From Phycisphaerales bacterium (GTDB taxonomy: Bacteria; Bacteroidota; Bacteroidia; Chitinophagales; Chitinophagaceae), in the NCBI GenBank assembly GCA_030054025.1, contig JASGCQ010000007.1:1-51990 (forward strand): a stretch of DNA of 51,990 bases, read 5' to 3'. A program made the position numbers and the translations under genes. Shown one piece after another: positions 37,701 through 45,007 of this stretch. The notes under the pieces were generated by a model, which was given only the letters and a program-made list of their open reading frames with translations, made no database searches and was not told the origin of the DNA. The first letter of the stretch is position 1. Each line of letters begins with the position of its first letter.

Positions 37701-39413
37701 AGCATTGTGGTTACAGTCAATCCATTGCCAACCGCTCCTACAGTTAGCAGCTCCCCAATAACTTATTGTGAGGGAGAAACGGCAACAGCACTTTCTGCAG
37801 TGGGTACTTCATTAAAATGGTATCCAACAGCTACGGGTAGTACGGGCATATATACTACTACGCCACCTACTCCAAGCACCACTACTGCGGGTACTACAGT
37901 TTACTATGTGAGCCAAACTACCGCAGCAGGTTGTGAAGGTTCAAGAATAGGAATTACGGTTATTGTCAATCCATTGCCTGCGGCACCTACAGTCGTTTCG
38001 CCTATTGCTTATTGTCAGTTTGTAACTCCTTCAGCGTTGACCGCTGTTGGTACATCGCTCAAGTGGTACACAAGTGCTACAGGAGGGACCGCAAGTACTA
38101 CTGCGCCCACACCCAGCACTTCTATTGCAGGCACTACAACGTACTATGTAAGTCAAACTTCTGCTGTGGGTTGCGAAAGTCCAAGGGCGGCATTGACTGT
38201 TGTTGTAAACTTAGTTTTTACCAAACCTGCCGTTGTTTCTCCCGTAGGATACTGTATTGGAGCACTAATCTCTCCTTTGAGTGCTACCGGAATTGCATTG
38301 AAATGGTACACCACTGCCACCGGAGGGGTAGGAAGTACTACTGCTCCAACTCCAAGCACTGCATCGGTGGGTTCTACAACTTACTATGTATCTCAAACAT
38401 CGCTGATAGATTGTGAAAGCCCCCGATCTAGTATCGTAGTTAATATTTCTGATAAGCCTGATGTGGATATCAATTCTGTTGGATCATTAAAAATGGTTTT
38501 CTGTAAATACGACTCTCTACTTTTAAGCGCAAAAAGTTCTGTTATAATCAGTGACTATCAATGGTACAGAAACAGCATTTTAATACCCGGTGCTACGGCA
38601 GATACTTATAATGTATCTACTAATGGATACTATAAAGCAGTAGTGAAAAACACATTCGGATGCGAAAATGAAGCCACAGTTTATGTGTATGGCGATACGC
38701 TGCCCGATCCTAGATTGTCGCCAACAGAATTGTTGTTTTGCCCTAATGTGAATATCATCTTGTTCTGTAGCCCTGTTGGAGCAAGCTATCAATACGAGTG
38801 GTATAAAGACAGTATAGTATTGGCTGGAGATACCCTCAATCAATTAGTCATCAACAAGGCAGGCAGTTATTATGTTCGAGTAACAGACTCATTTGGATGC
38901 GTTATCTTTACCAATGCTTCTACTGCGAAGACTTACCCTGCTTTAATTCGACCTAAAATTATTCGTTTAGACCCTATCCTTAGACTAAGTAGTCCTTTTA
39001 TCACCTATCAATGGTACAGAAATGGGAAGCCTATAGCAGGAGCTATTGCCATATCTTACTCGATGCCATTTAAGGGCAAATATTGGTGTGTGGTGACAGA
39101 CGAAAATGATTGTAGCGATGTTTCTGATACTGTTGATACAGAACAATCGACTGGAATTAAACTGAATGTAGGCACGAGCAGAAAAATCAAAATCTATCCT
39201 AATCCGACACAGTCCAAAGTATTCTTAGAAGCAGACTTCAATTTGGATCTTCGAGTTACAGATATTACGGGAAGGCTCATAGTGGAGCAAAAAGATGCCC
39301 AAGTTATTGACATGAGTGTCTATGCCGATGGAGTATATATTTTCACCATTCTGAGTAAAGAGGGCGAGGTTTTGGGTGTCGAAAAAATAAACAAAATAGG
39401 CAGCAGTCAATAA
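31800..39413 (+). CDS. giant T9SS-secreted protein: six NHL repeats, 23 Ig-like repeats, sorting tail
   Basis: 2537 residues. A signal peptide (residues about 10-29, FIRLFLFSLFFSNVRAFAQ) comes first. Residues about 30-368 hold six NHL repeats, each with SGDGG.A.SA..., D..GN.Y.AD..NHRIRKI..STG, so a six-bladed propeller. Residues about 370-2210 hold 23 copies of an about 80-residue Ig-like module (YC.GATA.ALTATGTSLKWYT, TAPTPST, TYYVSQT, GCES.R..I.V.IN). Three more Ig-like modules with Q/EWY(R/K) follow. The end is a type A T9SS sorting domain (KIKIYPNPTQSKVFLEA, ADGVYIFTI). It is probably a cell-surface adhesin or matrix protein; the ligand is unknown. The 293-bp upstream gap is AT-rich with no clear TAnnTTTG. 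Confidence 0.92.
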   Translation: MDYLFSSKRVFIRLFLFSLFFSNVRAFAQAINTIAGIGSSSFSGDGGLATSAELAQPVAVARDGSGNVYISDQGNHRIRKITFSTGVISTIAGSSTFGYSGDGGAAVSAKLYYPAGIAVDGLGNVYFADQGNHRIRKITTSTGVITTIAGTGTIGFSGDGGAATSAMINNPAGVAVDNSGNVYFSDQYNQRIRKITASTGNISTIAGTGAYSYSGDGGAATSATFQNPAGIRVDASGNIFIADLFNHVIRKITASTGAISTVAGTGTAGFSGDGGSATSANLNYPIDVSFDDSANLYISVQNSHRIRKVSASTGYINSVVGTGTAGYSGDGGLATAAQISYPTGIATDGGGNIYIADHENHRIRFICNYTVMPTVVSPVNYCVGATATALTASSTSLKWYTTATGGIGSTTAPTPSTASVGTTTYYVVSVSPYGCEGLRDSIKVTVNALPSTPTVTSPVTYCVAAAATALTATGTSLKWYTSATGGTSATTAPTPSTASAGTTNYYVSQTSSTTGCESARTTITVIVNSLPTAPTVTTPVNYCEESTASALTASGITLLWYTSATGGSTGSSTAPTPSTTVTGTTVYYVTQTTSCGESSRSTITVNVNAKPAKPSVITPVDYCQFATATALTATGTGLVWYTTATGGTGSGTAPTPSTAASGAFTYYVSQASSTTGCESNRETLTVNVTTAPVAPTVTTLVVYCIGATASALTATGTSLKWYTAATGGTGSSTAPTPSTVLAGTDTYYVSQTSASTGCESARSAIAVVINPLPTTPTVATPVSYCKGATAVALVATGSGLLWYTSATGGTGSSTSPTPSTSTVGATIYYVSSTNSCGESSRAAVSVMISNVPDTPAVTSPVIYCQGDTAAVALSATGTSLKWYTSPTGGIGSSTAPVPSTATAGTRTYYVSQSNAAGCESVRSAIVVIIRAAPAPPIVISPVHYCQFATATALTATGTGLVWYTSPTGGVGSTTAPIPNTDTVGSKTYYVSQSDTSSCPSLRAAITVIIHDIPSAPIVSTPLQYCQGEVTNPLTATPSPGDTLKWYTVPSGGAFSTTAPTPSSASVDTTNYYVSATSRYGCGEGARSSISIVVNAQPNTPTVVSPVSYCVGASSVAVSATGTSLKWYSSPTGGSGTSSAPTPSTGTATTIKYYVSQTSIAGCESNQDSIIVTINPVPAVPTVTTPIVYCLGAMASPPTASGTSLLWYTSDTGGTGSTTASTPSTASLDTIIYYVSQSNSFGCESARAAIAVNINSSPPAPTVTTPINYCQDATASSLTAIGTSLLWYTSVTGGTGSSIAIIPSTSSAGTTTYYVSQNTGCGESARTAIVVNINANPSAPTVPAATISYCQNAVASPLTATGTSLKWYTTATGGIGSTTAPTPLTTPAGTTTYYVSQTNSVGCESPRTSIAVTINATPIDPIVTTPAEYCSGSTPVALTASGTSLKWYTTATGGTGSSTAPIPSTSSTGATTYYVSQTSVAGCESERALINVIVYATPSAPTVGFLVAFCLGGAATPLTAIGPGLKWYTAATGGTGTTTAPTPSTASVGFTTYYVSQSSTLGCEGGRASILVTINPLPAAPSVITPVTYCEAATASALTATGTSLKWYTTATGGTGSATAPIPSTATPGSTTYYVSQTSSLGCEGFRSGIVATINPLPLEPLATSPITYCEGATASILTATGTTLKWYASASGGTASTTAPTPSTATSGTTTYYVSQTSSLGCEGSRASIIVNVNPLPTAPTVITPIVYCEGAIASALTATGSSLKWYTVATGGTASTTAPTPSTTTAGATTYYISQTTAASCESPRASIVVTINPLPTSPTVTSPIAYCQDATASPLTATGTSLKWYTTATGGAGSTTAPTPSTTIAGTTTYYVSQTNAASCEGPRASIVVTVNPLPTAPTVISPLTYCQAETASPLSATGTSLKWYIAATGGTSSSTVPTPSTTTLGTTTYYVSQTSTAGCEGVRSSIVVTVNPLPTAPTVSSSPITYCEGETATALSAVGTSLKWYPTATGSTGIYTTTPPTPSTTTAGTTVYYVSQTTAAGCEGSRIGITVIVNPLPAAPTVVSPIAYCQFVTPSALTAVGTSLKWYTSATGGTASTTAPTPSTSIAGTTTYYVSQTSAVGCESPRAALTVVVNLVFTKPAVVSPVGYCIGALISPLSATGIALKWYTTATGGVGSTTAPTPSTASVGSTTYYVSQTSLIDCESPRSSIVVNISDKPDVDINSVGSLKMVFCKYDSLLLSAKSSVIISDYQWYRNSILIPGATADTYNVSTNGYYKAVVKNTFGCENEATVYVYGDTLPDPRLSPTELLFCPNVNIILFCSPVGASYQYEWYKDSIVLAGDTLNQLVINKAGSYYVRVTDSFGCVIFTNASTAKTYPALIRPKIIRLDPILRLSSPFITYQWYRNGKPIAGAIAISYSMPFKGKYWCVVTDENDCSDVSDTVDTEQSTGIKLNVGTSRKIKIYPNPTQSKVFLEADFNLDLRVTDITGRLIVEQKDAQVIDMSVYADGVYIFTILSKEGEVLGVEKINKIGSSQ
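32905..38450 (+). repeat. tandem array of 23 coding repeats of about 240 bp
   Basis: Each unit encodes one Ig-like module, with a KWYT or LWYT core about every 80 codons. The protein wording is strongly conserved while codons vary between copies, so most copies are old or have drifted. Neighbouring copies in the 3' half (about units 15-20, with NPLP.APTV linkers) are more alike than the 5' ones, which suggests later local duplication there. Confidence 0.85.
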
Positions 39414-39431
39414 ACTCATTTCTCAGTTATG

Positions 39432-39467
39432 AAAAACGTCCGAAAATATTTTTCGTACGTTTTTTTA
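39432..39467 (+). terminator. terminator of the giant repeat protein gene
   Basis: A hairpin AAAAACGTCCGAAAA / TTTTCGTACGTTTTT (one mismatch, short loop) followed by more T lies 18 bases after the stop. Confidence 0.7.
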
Positions 39468-39513
39468 TGCAATACTTTTAAAAAATTAGGAATAGGATAA
39501 TGAACTTTTGACT

Positions 39514-39903
39514 ATGATATTTGTTGCGATCGAAATAAAAGTAACCGAAAATAAGGGCAGAGGGATGTTTGCTTTAGAATATATCCCTGCGTATCAAATT
39601 ATCGAAACAGCACCTGTAATCGTAATGGATGCAGAAGAAAGAAAATTGTTGGATAAAACCTTACTGCATGATTATATCTTTGAATGGACACCCAATGAAA
39701 AGCCCCAGTGTATCATGGCATTGGGTTATGTGCCGATTTATAATCATTCTTATGCCAGCAATGCCGAATACACCATGGATTATGATGCACAAACCATTTC
39801 GATTCAATCCGTAAGACCAATAGCCGTAGGCGAAGAAATATTGATTAACTATAATGGCGATTGGAACAACGAAACACCATTGTGGTTTGAAGTAAAAGAC
39901 TAA
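39514..39903 (+). CDS. SET-domain protein
   Basis: 129 residues from ATG 39514. It is a minimal SET domain: IEIKVTENKGRGMFALEYIP (the GRG.FA opening), CIMALGYVPIYNHSYASNAEY (the NHS motif), and IAVGEEILINYNGDW (the GEE...YG/N closing). Bacterial stand-alone SET proteins are putative protein lysine methyltransferases; substrates are mostly unknown. The gene precedes an 86-residue gene by 17 bases. Confidence 0.88.
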   Translation: MIFVAIEIKVTENKGRGMFALEYIPAYQIIETAPVIVMDAEERKLLDKTLLHDYIFEWTPNEKPQCIMALGYVPIYNHSYASNAEYTMDYDAQTISIQSVRPIAVGEEILINYNGDWNNETPLWFEVKD

Positions 39904-39920
39904 AAAAGTACTTTTGTGCC

Positions 39921-40181
39921 ATGCAAGAAATGACAACTCAGCTCATTATGGCGATAGCACTTACTACAGAGAAAGGTCTGGAGCAAAACCGCCAATATTT
40001 ATTTTCTTTACAAGTTTCGGATAAAGGCTTAATTCGTATTGTCACTACGGACGATGTTGAAGCATTTTATGCCAGTGTACACGATTTTTTAATTTCTTGG
40101 GCAAAAATTACCAGTTTAGGTTGGGCAAACGATAAAGAAACCTTTCAAAAAATGTTGGCAGAATTGGGTGGAGATGCTTGA
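39921..40181 (+). CDS. small conserved-looking protein, unknown function
   Basis: 86 residues (or 83 from a second ATG at 39930), with no signal or membrane segment. The predicted fold is mixed alpha/beta with FYASVHDFLISWAKITSLGW near the centre. I do not recognise a family. An exact -7 box, TACTTTTG (39909-39916), lies only 4 bases before the first ATG, so a transcript from it would be nearly leaderless and favour the second ATG. It may also be read from the SET gene upstream. Confidence 0.6.
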   Translation: MQEMTTQLIMAIALTTEKGLEQNRQYLFSLQVSDKGLIRIVTTDDVEAFYASVHDFLISWAKITSLGWANDKETFQKMLAELGGDA

Positions 40182-40214
40182 TAGTATGATTCTTAAAAAT
40201 TGCTGGATGCCATC

Positions 40215-40246
40215 TTTGGCGGTTTTTTAAGATACGCCTACCTTTG
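40215..40246 (+). promoter_or_regulatory. promoter of purH
   Basis: TTTG (40215-40218), 20 bases, TACCTTTG (40239-40246): a full Bacteroidota promoter. The purH ATG follows 27 bases later. No purine riboswitch is evident in so short a leader. Confidence 0.8.
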
Positions 40247-40273
40247 CGCTTCAATTTTTCAGTTATCTACAAT

Positions 40274-41752
40274 ATGAATCGCAAAATTCAAGCAGCATTA
40301 ATTTCAGTTTTTTACAAAGAAGGTCTTGAACCAATTGTTCGCCAATTGCATCAAGATGGTGTGGTTATTTATTCTACAGGGGGTACTCAGATTTTTATTG
40401 AAGAGTTGGGTTTGCCCTGCAAAAGCGTAGAAAGCGTTACCGATTACCCTTCTATTTTGGGCGGACGTGTAAAAACATTACATCCCAAAGTATTTGGTGG
40501 TATTTTGGCACGTCGCAATTTTGATGAGGATAAAAAACATGTAGCAGCGTTTGAGATCCCATTGTTCGATTTGGTGATTGTGGATTTGTACCCATTTGAA
40601 GAAACTGTAGCCAGCACCAATGAAGAAACAAGAATTATTGAAAAGATAGATATTGGAGGTGTTTCATTGATACGTGCAGCCGCCAAAAATCATCAAGATG
40701 TATGTATTGTTGCGTCGCGAAAGCAATATCCTGCCTTTGTGCAATTGCTGACCAAAAATGCAAGCGCTACCTCTTTGGAAGAGCGTAGAGCTCTTGCTGC
40801 CGAAGCTTTTGCTGAATGCGCCCATTACGATGTTGCTATTTCGAATTACTTTAATCAATCCAAACAAATACTTCGCTATGGTGAAAATCCGCACCAAAGT
40901 GCCAGTTTCAATGGTAATCTTGATGATCTTTTTGAAAAATTAAACGGCAAAGAACTTTCGTACAATAATATTGTAGATATAGACGCTGCTTGCCATTTGT
41001 TAGCAGAGTTTAACGAAACTATTTTTGCAATCATCAAGCATACCAATGTATGCGGCGTAGCAGCACGAGATACCGTAGATGCTTCTTGGGAAGCGGCACT
41101 TGCGGGCGACCCCGAAAGTGCCTTCGGTGGTGTATTGGTAACAAATGCTACAATCAACCTTGCCACTGCACAAAAAATCAATGAAATTTTCTTTGAAGTG
41201 TTGATTGCTCCCGCTTTCGATAATGAGGCTTTAGAATTATTGAAGAGTAAGAAAAATAGAATTTTATTGTTGCAGAAAAAGAATATTGAATCCACGGTAC
41301 AAGTAAAAAATGTATTAAATGGCACTTTGCAACAAGATGCCGATAATATCAATTTTGCCGAATGGCATGATGTGGGCGCAAGAGAAGCTACTGCACTAGA
41401 GCAAGCAGATTTAAGATTTGCAAACGTTGTTTGTAAACACCTTAAATCTAATGCGATAGTCATTGCAAAAAATATGCAGTTGATAGGTAAAGGTTGCGGA
41501 CAAACCAGTCGAATTGATGCCCTACGTCAAGCACTAGAAAAAGCACGCCAGTTCGAGTTTTCTTTAGAAGGCGCTGTATTGGCATCCGATGCTTTTTTCC
41601 CTTTCGATGATTGTGTGAAAATGGCAAAAGAAGTGGGTATAACGGCTGTTGTGCAGCCTGGAGGCTCTATGCGCGACAATGATTCTATCGAATTTTGTAA
41701 AGCAAATGGAATGGCAATGGTGATGACTAAAGCAAGACATTTCAAACACTAA
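40274..41752 (+). CDS. purH: bifunctional AICAR formyltransferase / IMP cyclohydrolase
   Basis: 492 residues from ATG 40274 (MNRKIQAALISVFYKEGLEP), chosen because the promoter lies between it and earlier in-frame codons. The N-terminal cyclohydrolase domain has STGGT (about 35-39), VTDYPSILGGRVKTLHPKVF and DLVIVDLYPFEETV. The C-terminal transformylase domain has LRYGENPHQSASF, IVDIDAACHLLAEF, IIKHTNVCGVA and DAFFPFDD. It catalyses the last two steps of IMP synthesis. purA, which takes IMP to AMP, is 1.8 kb away on the opposite strand. Confidence 0.96.
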   Translation: MNRKIQAALISVFYKEGLEPIVRQLHQDGVVIYSTGGTQIFIEELGLPCKSVESVTDYPSILGGRVKTLHPKVFGGILARRNFDEDKKHVAAFEIPLFDLVIVDLYPFEETVASTNEETRIIEKIDIGGVSLIRAAAKNHQDVCIVASRKQYPAFVQLLTKNASATSLEERRALAAEAFAECAHYDVAISNYFNQSKQILRYGENPHQSASFNGNLDDLFEKLNGKELSYNNIVDIDAACHLLAEFNETIFAIIKHTNVCGVAARDTVDASWEAALAGDPESAFGGVLVTNATINLATAQKINEIFFEVLIAPAFDNEALELLKSKKNRILLLQKKNIESTVQVKNVLNGTLQQDADNINFAEWHDVGAREATALEQADLRFANVVCKHLKSNAIVIAKNMQLIGKGCGQTSRIDALRQALEKARQFEFSLEGAVLASDAFFPFDDCVKMAKEVGITAVVQPGGSMRDNDSIEFCKANGMAMVMTKARHFKH

Positions 41753-41768
41753 AAATGTGCGCTACTCA

Positions 41769-43067
41769 TTAAACTTCAAAAATTTTTTCTATGGCAGAGG
41801 CTTTAAGTAAAGTCTCTTGCCATTCTTCTTCAGCTACACTATCGTGAGTGATTGCTCCGCCTGTTTGATAGCTGAGGAAATGTGATGCTTGATTGTAAAA
41901 TAGGCTACGAATGACCACATTGAAATCAAAATTTCCTTCAGGGCTAATATACCCCACGCAGCCTGAAAATAACCCGCGTCGGGCGGCTTCGTAACGTTCT
42001 ATTAATTGCATCACCATTATTTTTGGTGTTCCCGTCATACTCCCCATAGGGAATGTCAGCCTTAAAGCATCAAAAAGACTGTATTGGGGGGCTATTTGCC
42101 CACTAATGGTTGATATCATTTGATGTACTTGAGGGAAACTATAAATGCCGAAAAGCTCTTCTACCTTTACTGAGCCTGTTTCGCAAAAGCGGGCTAAATC
42201 GTTTCGCATCAAATCTACAATCATCACATTTTCTGCTCGTTCTTTCATACTGTTCAAAAGCGACTTTTTTTGAACCTCATCTGCCACAATATCACTCATT
42301 CTTGCTGCTGTCCCTTTTATGGGTTGTGCTACAATGCGATTACCTTCCTTGCGCAAAAAACGCTCAGGAGAAGCACAGAGCATAAATTGATTTTCTAGCT
42401 TGTAATAGGCTGCAAAAGGAGCTTTGGATGATTGATTAAGCTTCTGATAAATGCCCAAAGGGTTAATGTCTGCATCAACGCAATAAGCCTCGTTGCAAAA
42501 ATTAATTTCATAACAGTCGCCTTCAATGATATGTTTTTGTAACTGCGCAATAATGTGGAGATAATCTACTTTTTGAATTCTCTTCGTGAAGGCGATGGAT
42601 TCTTGGTGTCCTGAGCTTGGCACAAAAGTATCTTGCGTGTTCAGTTCATTCCAAATGTCGTCAGGGGTCTTTGTGGCAGATTCAATATAGAGCTTGCTTT
42701 CGTTTCGAGGGATATAACAAACGATTTCAGGACAAAAAAAATGAGTTTCTGGAAATGAAAAATGATTATTGTGTTTAGAAGATAAGTTTTCTAAACAGTT
42801 TTTAAAATCGTAGTTGATATTGCCAAAAAGCCAATCTTTTTTTTCTGAGTGATACGGTCTTGTTTTGGAGAACTGGGGGTCATCATTTGCTATTTGTATT
42901 ATTGCGCCTGCGCCGCAAAGGCATTCATACGTACCTTCGGTATGAGTGTACTCGTTGCTGTTCAAAAAAAGAAGAATGTTGCAACGGTTTGCCCATAGCA
43001 ACATTCTATTCTTCATGTTTTCCAAATCATGAGCTGGAAAATTAAAACTCTTTTTGATTCGGTTCAA
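41769..43067 (-). CDS. pabB: chorismate-binding enzyme, aminodeoxychorismate synthase component I-like
   Basis: 432 residues. The C-terminal two thirds are the chorismate-utilising domain: GDCYEINFCNEAYC, FAAYYKLENQFMLCASPERFL, then PIKGTAARM with the Lys characteristic of PabB. Next are ERAENVMIVDLMRNDLARFC, FPMGSMTGTPKI and the closing GCVGYISPEGNFDFNVVIRS and GGAITHDS. PabB makes aminodeoxychorismate for p-aminobenzoate and folate. Anthranilate synthase I (TrpE) usually lacks PIKGT, so PabB is preferred. No glutamine amidotransferase (pabA) is adjacent. Confidence 0.87.
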   Translation of the reverse strand: MNRIKKSFNFPAHDLENMKNRMLLWANRCNILLFLNSNEYTHTEGTYECLCGAGAIIQIANDDPQFSKTRPYHSEKKDWLFGNINYDFKNCLENLSSKHNNHFSFPETHFFCPEIVCYIPRNESKLYIESATKTPDDIWNELNTQDTFVPSSGHQESIAFTKRIQKVDYLHIIAQLQKHIIEGDCYEINFCNEAYCVDADINPLGIYQKLNQSSKAPFAAYYKLENQFMLCASPERFLRKEGNRIVAQPIKGTAARMSDIVADEVQKKSLLNSMKERAENVMIVDLMRNDLARFCETGSVKVEELFGIYSFPQVHQMISTISGQIAPQYSLFDALRLTFPMGSMTGTPKIMVMQLIERYEAARRGLFSGCVGYISPEGNFDFNVVIRSLFYNQASHFLSYQTGGAITHDSVAEEEWQETLLKASAIEKIFEV

Positions 43068-43078
43068 AATTCAATTCT

Positions 43079-43504
43079 TTAGAAATCGTCGTCATCATCA
43101 TCATCTCCGAAATTATCTTCGGAAAAGAAGCCTAAGTCTTTGAAGTCGTCATCAAAATCATCTTCACCCTTGCTTGGTTTTTTAGCAGAGCCGCCTGATT
43201 TCGTTTTCGATTTAGGGAGATCAAACTCTTCAAATTCGTTGTCTAAATCAAACTCATCTTCTTCCTCAAAATCATCGTCATCATCAATGTCATCATCATC
43301 ATCGTCCACCTGCTTCTTTGATTTAGGAGCTGCTTTTTTTGCAGCGAGTTTTTTAGGTGTTGTTTCCAAATCTAAATCCTCTTCATCAATGTCGTCGTCA
43401 TCGTTTTTAAACTTCTTTTTAGATACAGTTTTTTTTGCCGTAGCTTTTTCTTTTGCGTCAGCAGTTTTTTTAGTTGCTGTTTTTTTAATGGGGTTCGATT
43501 TCAT
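43079..43504 (-). CDS. low-complexity Asp/Lys-rich protein
   Basis: 141 residues in two parts: a Lys/Ala/Thr-rich basic N-terminus (KKTATKKTADAKEKATAKKT, residues 7-26) resembling histone H1-like tails, then long runs of Asp and Glu (DDDDDDIDDDDDFEEEDEFD) ending GDDDDDDDF. It is surely disordered. Comparable proteins occur in Bacteroidota, but I know no proven function; nucleic-acid or protein chaperoning is possible. It starts 68 bases after purA ends, on the same strand, and ends 11 bases before pabB begins, so it may be read with both. Confidence 0.7.
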   Translation of the reverse strand: MKSNPIKKTATKKTADAKEKATAKKTVSKKKFKNDDDDIDEEDLDLETTPKKLAAKKAAPKSKKQVDDDDDDIDDDDDFEEEDEFDLDNEFEEFDLPKSKTKSGGSAKKPSKGEDDFDDDFKDLGFFSEDNFGDDDDDDDF

Positions 43505-43572
43505 AGCTCTTACTCTTGATGCCGTAAAATTTTAATTGTTTCTCGAATTTGCCAAATTTTTTTTTGATTTTT

Positions 43573-44844
43573 TTATTTATTAGACCGAACGATTAGTTGG
43601 TTGCGACCTGTACCGTTAGAAATGTAGGCAATTTTAGTGCCAAGGTATTGCTCTATAAAGTTACAGTATTCTTTAAACGATTGGGGTAATTCATCGAAAG
43701 TATTGCAGGAGCTTATTTCTTTTTCCCAACCTTCAAACTTTTGATAAACAGGGTTCAGTTCTGCAGTGCAAATGTCGAAAGGGAATTCGTTAGTTTCTGT
43801 TCCGTTGATGTTATAAGCTATTCCTGCGCACAACTCTTTAAAACCATCCAATACATCTGCTTTAGTAAGTATTATCTGTGTAACACCACTCAGCATAATT
43901 GTGTAGCGAAGTGCCACCAAATCTATCCAGCCACAGCGACGAGAGCGACCAGTCACTGCTCCAAATTCATTGCCTGCTTTGCGCAAAACTGCTCCAATTT
44001 CATTGTCCAATTCGGTAGGAAAAGGACCGCTGCCTACTCTAGTGCAATAGGCTTTGGAAATGCCAAACACCTCACCGATACGAGATGGAGCAATACCCAG
44101 TCCATTACAAACGCCCGATGCAATAGTATTGGACGAAGTAACGAATGGGTAAGTGCCATAATCAATATCGAGCATACTGCCTTGTGCGCCTTCGGCTAAA
44201 ATTTTCTTGCCATTTTTAAGATGATTGTCTAGCCAGTACTCTGCATTTACAATTTGCAAACTGCGCATATATTCTACTGCTTCAAAAAAGTCAGATTCCC
44301 ATTCTTCCCATTGCACATCATAATTGTATTGGCGTAGCATGGCTATATGTTTCTGCTTCAGTTGTTCGTACTTCTTATTAAAATCTTTATTCATGATGTC
44401 GCCAACACGCAATCCATTTCTTCCTGTTTTGTCCATATAGGCGGGACCTATACCTTTTAGTGTCGAACCTATTTTGTCGGCACCCTTTGCGGCCTCCGAT
44501 GCAGCATCAAGAGCACGATGTGTCGGTAAAATCAAATGGGCTTTTTGTGATAAAAATAAACGTGATGTCACATCAGGTCGAATGCTTACTAAGCTTGTTA
44601 ATTCTGATTGTAAGGCAACAGGGTCTATCACTACACCATTCCCAATCAAATTGAGACAATGCGATTGAAAAACTCCCGAAGGTATCGTACGCAACACCAC
44701 TTTTTGACCATCTACATACAATGTATGCCCAGCATTTGGTCCTCCTTGAAAACGAGCGATAATGTCGTAACGAGCGGCTAAATAATCTACAATTTTACCT
44801 TTGCCCTCATCTCCCCACTGAAGTCCCAATAATACATCTATCAT
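43573..44844 (-). CDS. purA: adenylosuccinate synthetase
   Basis: 423 residues beginning MIDVLLGLQWGDEGKGKIVD, the GTP-binding and catalytic start of PurA. Further family motifs: FQGGPNAGHT, STLKGIGPAYMDKTGRNGLR, EGAQGSMLDIDYGTYPFVTS, CTRVGSGPFPTEL, TGRSRRCGWIDL and ISNGTGRNQLIV near the end. It condenses IMP with aspartate using GTP, toward AMP. Full length and intact. Confidence 0.96.
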   Translation of the reverse strand: MIDVLLGLQWGDEGKGKIVDYLAARYDIIARFQGGPNAGHTLYVDGQKVVLRTIPSGVFQSHCLNLIGNGVVIDPVALQSELTSLVSIRPDVTSRLFLSQKAHLILPTHRALDAASEAAKGADKIGSTLKGIGPAYMDKTGRNGLRVGDIMNKDFNKKYEQLKQKHIAMLRQYNYDVQWEEWESDFFEAVEYMRSLQIVNAEYWLDNHLKNGKKILAEGAQGSMLDIDYGTYPFVTSSNTIASGVCNGLGIAPSRIGEVFGISKAYCTRVGSGPFPTELDNEIGAVLRKAGNEFGAVTGRSRRCGWIDLVALRYTIMLSGVTQIILTKADVLDGFKELCAGIAYNINGTETNEFPFDICTAELNPVYQKFEGWEKEISSCNTFDELPQSFKEYCNFIEQYLGTKIAYISNGTGRNQLIVRSNK

Positions 44845-44943
44845 AATCCGTATAAAAAATTAGAAAAGCGAAAATAGTATTGAAAATCCAAATCGCCATT
44901 CCAAATTTGCATTTAGACAAATAAAAATATTAACTTACTATTC

Positions 44944-44976
44944 TTTGCTCAAAATCTCCTATTAATCTTACATTTG
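44944..44976 (+). promoter_or_regulatory. promoter of the DUF1579 gene
   Basis: TTTG (44944-44947), 21 bases, TACATTTG (44969-44976), a full consensus match 31 bases before the start codon. Confidence 0.78.
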
Positions 44977-45007
44977 ATTTCTCGTTTCAAAAAACAAATT
45001 CATTTGT

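Noticed and set aside
33330..38416. Several long open frames overlapping the giant repeat protein on either strand, rich in Cys, Arg and Ser
   Set aside because: They are shadows of the repetitive Thr/Ser/Gly-rich coding sequence; the sense frame is continuous for 2537 codons.
40876..41463. A 195-codon open frame antisense to purH
   Set aside because: The purH frame is complete with all family motifs, and the antisense frame has no recognisable domain or start context.
43140..43535. Plus-strand open frame full of Ser (SSSSKSSSSS)
   Set aside because: It is the antisense of the Asp/Glu codon runs (GAT/GAC read as ATC/TCA) of the minus-strand acidic protein.
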